Positions 12,953 to 14,845 of a stretch of DNA of 14,845 nucleotides are shown here, in pieces. The notes under the pieces were generated by a model. The model saw only the letters and a program-made list of their open reading frames with translations. It was not told the origin of the DNA and did not search any database. The DNA is taken from NCBI GenBank assembly GCA_964631745.1, contig CAZVWV010000100.1, positions 1 through 14,845 on the forward strand, given 5' to 3'. Numbering within the stretch: position 1 is the stretch's first letter; the number at the start of each line of letters is the position of its first letter. Both the position numbers and the translations under genes were made by a program. This DNA comes from CAZVWV01 sp964631745 (GTDB lineage Bacteria; Bdellovibrionota_C; UBA2361; JBGSMV01).

Positions 12953-14010
12953 AAGCTTCCCTCAATTGGCTCTTAGTTTTTTTTCCGATCACGCTTTACT
13001 TAAATTTTTTCCGCCAGGATCTTCAAACTTGGACGTTCATTTGCGCCTGTTTGACCATTATTCCGCTGGCGGGCCTGATGGGGCATGCCACTGAGAATCT
13101 GGCATCTAAATTGGGCGAAGGCGTGGGGGGCTTATTAAATGCCACCTTTGGAAACGCCGCCGAGTTAATTATCGCGATAGTTGCTCTACGGGAAGGCATG
13201 TTTGATGTGGTTAAGGCTTCTCTTACGGGCTCGATAATCGGTAATATCTTGCTGGTTCTAGGACTCTCATTCGTGTGCGGCGGCGCGCGCTTCTCTGTTC
13301 AAAATTTTAACACCACGGCTGCACGCAATCAGTCTACGATGTTGCTTTTGGCGGCCGCCGCGCTAATCATGCCGGCGGTCTATCATTTTTTGGCGACGCC
13401 TCAGATGCTGCCGGGCGAGAAAGATCTGAGCTTTGATATCTCTATTATTTTAATACTGATTTATTTCTTAAGTTTGGTGTTTTCGCTAAAAACGCATGCA
13501 CATCTATTTGCGGGTGAGGCGGTGGAGGAATTGGAAGGCACCGAAAGTCAGAAGACCTCAAAGGCGCTCATGATCTTATTGGTATCGACGGCGCTAGTGG
13601 CCTGGGTAAGTGAGATGTTAATCGGTTCGGTGGAACACGCCGCACATACCTTTGGCATGAGTAATATCTTTGTGGGCGTTATTGTAGTTGCCATCGTTGG
13701 AAATGCCGCGGAGCATAGCTCGGCTGTGCTCGCAGCCTTAAAGAATCGCATGGATCTAAGCGTCAGTATCGCAGTTGGAAGCAGCGTTCAGATTGCCTTA
13801 TTTGTAGCGCCGTTATTGGTAGTAATCAGTCATTGGATTGCGCCGCAAAGCATGGATCTAGTTTTTACTCCGCTTGAGGTATTCAGTGTGAGTTTGGCGG
13901 TATTAGTAGCGGGCCAGACGGCAGGCGACGGAAAATCGAATTGGTTCGAAGGCGCGCAGCTTTTAAGCTTGTATGCGATCTTGGGCGTGGTGTTTTACTT
14001 TATGCCTTGA
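12949..14010 (+). CDS. Ca2+/H+ antiporter, CAX family
   Basis: A 353-aa member of the Ca2+:cation antiporter superfamily, CAX type, which exports Ca2+ across the inner membrane in exchange for protons. The duplicated alpha repeats are clear: GNAAELIIAIVAL (68-80, E72) and GNAAEHSSAVLAAL (251-264, E255), with the two glutamates as the expected ion ligands. About eleven hydrophobic segments are visible, and an acidic loop (EAVEELEGTE, 190-199) separates the two halves as in other CAX proteins. The ATG overlaps the hisS stop by 4 bp, so expression depends on the hisS promoter. That pairing of a housekeeping synthetase with a calcium exporter has no obvious functional logic. The 87-bp gap to the next, convergent gene has no terminator hairpin, only a short GTATCGG tandem repeat near 14052. 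Confidence 0.93.
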   Translation: MKASLNWLLVFFPITLYLNFFRQDLQTWTFICACLTIIPLAGLMGHATENLASKLGEGVGGLLNATFGNAAELIIAIVALREGMFDVVKASLTGSIIGNILLVLGLSFVCGGARFSVQNFNTTAARNQSTMLLLAAAALIMPAVYHFLATPQMLPGEKDLSFDISIILILIYFLSLVFSLKTHAHLFAGEAVEELEGTESQKTSKALMILLVSTALVAWVSEMLIGSVEHAAHTFGMSNIFVGVIVVAIVGNAAEHSSAVLAALKNRMDLSVSIAVGSSVQIALFVAPLLVVISHWIAPQSMDLVFTPLEVFSVSLAVLVAGQTAGDGKSNWFEGAQLLSLYAILGVVFYFMP

Positions 14011-14097
14011 GGTGAGGTCTGGCGGTTTGTTCCGGGTCTTAGTTGTGTTAGGTATCGGGTATCGGGGATAAAATCGTTATTATGTATGGTCTTGGTA

Positions 14098-14640
14098 TTA
14101 GGCGAGTTTTGGTGTTCTTGGTTCGAGACGGTGCTCACCAAATTTTGCGCCAAAGCTATTTTGTAGCTCTTCGACTACCGCTGCAAAAAGCTTTTGAAAG
14201 GCTTCCTCTGTCGGACCTAGTGATCTAAAGGCCCGCGGTGGTGTATGGGTGATAGTGGAGGAGCGCTCAGGTGTCGCGGCCGGTCCACTGGCGAGATCCT
14301 TTAGTGGATTTTCCCGCGCTAGTGCCGCTGTGCTGTCTGCTCGGACGCCGATGGCAGCACGGCTCAGTTCATCACGAACAGGTCCGGTAGCAGCTGCTCC
14401 CAAAGCAGCAATGGCTGAATCCGCGACTGCGCCTGCGTCGGCGGTAGCCCGTTGTATAGCCAAAAAGCTTCCGCCTGCAACGTGCGGTTCTTTCGGCGCA
14501 AGCGAAGCATCCGGCGCTGCCGCTTGGCGGAGTGCCTCGGCCATTTCGCGAAGAAACTTGCCAGCCACGATCGAGGAAAGCTCTTGGGGCTGATTAGCCC
14601 CAAGTTCAGGGGGTGGTGCTACGTTGACTTCTAACCTCAT
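14098..14640 (-). CDS. Unidentified alanine-rich protein
   Basis: This 180-aa protein is not recognised. It has no signal peptide or membrane helix. The first 25 residues are Pro/Glu/Gln-rich. A probable helix follows (about 22-42, SSIVAGKFLREMAEALRQAA), then a long Ala-rich, low-complexity middle, and a final amphipathic helix with conserved-looking character (TEEAFQKLFAAVVEELQNSF). The frame is open to a TTG at 14655, but a GAGG there is only 2 nt away, too close for a Shine-Dalgarno. The ATG at 14640 is preferred, although it has no good ribosome site either. Codon choice in the frame looks like real coding sequence, with synonymous positions varied and no stops, but the Ala-rich content also keeps the opposite strand open (14249-14593), so some doubt remains. 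Confidence 0.6.
   Translation of the reverse strand: MRLEVNVAPPPELGANQPQELSSIVAGKFLREMAEALRQAAAPDASLAPKEPHVAGGSFLAIQRATADAGAVADSAIAALGAAATGPVRDELSRAAIGVRADSTAALARENPLKDLASGPAATPERSSTITHTPPRAFRSLGPTEEAFQKLFAAVVEELQNSFGAKFGEHRLEPRTPKLA
14583..14604. repeat. Strong 9-bp hairpin in the start of the Ala-rich gene
   Basis: CTTGGGGCT (14583-14591) and AGCCCCAAG (14596-14604) form a perfect 9-bp stem with a 4-nt loop. In the leftward mRNA it lies 36-57 nt after the A of the ATG at 14640. No T tract follows on either strand. Confidence 0.7.
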
Positions 14641-14845
14641 ACTATTCAGATTCAAAACCTCAATATTAGTTATGCTGAACCTCTTAAATTTGTAACATAT
14701 TTTCCAACCTGAATATCGCTATAAAATCAAATAGTTATCCCTATGGAGCGTATTTGCTCAAAAACCCCGGGCGAAGCAGGGATATTAAGTAGCGCCGACG
14801 ACTCGTCGGCCGGTGGTTGTAGTGGCATTATCGTTTAGGGCGTAG
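14641..14845. other. AT-rich intergenic end of the window
   Basis: This 205-bp stretch holds no gene I can support. It is AT-rich up to about 14740, with a TATAAA at 14720-14725 but no -35 at the right distance. From about 14760 it turns GC-rich. A small stem, GAGCG-TATT-TGCTC (14746-14759), and the palindrome at 14794-14810 are the only structures seen. It probably contains promoter signals for the leftward gene and perhaps for a gene beyond the right edge. Confidence 0.4.
14794..14810. repeat. Perfect 17-bp palindrome
   Basis: GCCGACGA-C-TCGTCGGC is an 8-bp perfect inverted repeat around one base. As RNA it would give a 7-bp stem with a 3-nt loop, but no U-run follows, so a protein-binding site is at least as likely as a terminator. 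Confidence 0.6.

Noticed and set aside
14249..14593. Rightward 114-codon ORF opposite the Ala-rich gene
   Set aside because: It is a typical antisense shadow of GC-rich alanine codons, with low-complexity Ala/Ser/Arg content and no ribosome site.
14743..14838. Rightward 31-codon ORF (MERICSKTPGE...) near the right edge
   Set aside because: It has no Shine-Dalgarno or convincing promoter, its codons run through the palindrome at 14794-14810, and its composition (Ser/Gly/Ala/Asp) looks like chance.

Overview
The window looks like ordinary chromosome from a Gram-negative-type bacterium of moderate GC. It has secreted proteins with Sec signal peptides, sigma70-like promoters, an ABC-type zinc importer and no mobile elements. 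The lineage cannot be fixed from the sequence. The mix of a membrane fatty-acid desaturase, a GH3-family protein and several proteins I cannot place suggests an environmental, poorly sampled group rather than an enteric relative.

Left part (1-4106): the 3' tail of an unidentified gene is followed by panC (pantothenate synthetase), which sits directly behind a hairpin. Convergent to panC are three leftward genes that I cannot assign. They are a large soluble protein of about 497 aa with an acidic N-terminal segment, a single-pass membrane protein of 145 aa, and a secreted four-cysteine protein of 256 aa. The last two form a tight pair (15-bp gap) and may act together in the envelope.

Middle (4142-8141): a small single-domain cupin diverges from the secreted protein. 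A membrane acyl desaturase with three histidine boxes points left. A znuA-znuC-znuB zinc uptake operon points right. The 269-bp gap between the desaturase and znuA holds a dense cluster of short palindromes and a 21-bp direct repeat. This is the most suggestive unexplained regulatory signal in the window.

Right part (8204-14845): a dGTPase-like HD phosphohydrolase follows znuB and converges on a bacterial GH3-family acyl-adenylate/amide synthetase. A divergent gap then leads to hisS, which overlaps a cax-type Ca2+/H+ antiporter gene by 4 bp. An alanine-rich unidentified leftward gene and an AT-rich gap with a perfect palindrome close the window.

Several first genes of transcription units lack a Shine-Dalgarno sequence, and in three cases a good -10 element lies close enough to imply leaderless or near-leaderless mRNA. 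znuC and the cupin gene, by contrast, carry clear Shine-Dalgarno sequences. Convergent gene ends lack obvious intrinsic terminators. I did not find a clear new multi-gene system. The best leads are the unassigned gene group at 1153-4106, the palindrome cluster before znuA, the panC leader hairpin and the GH3 homologue.
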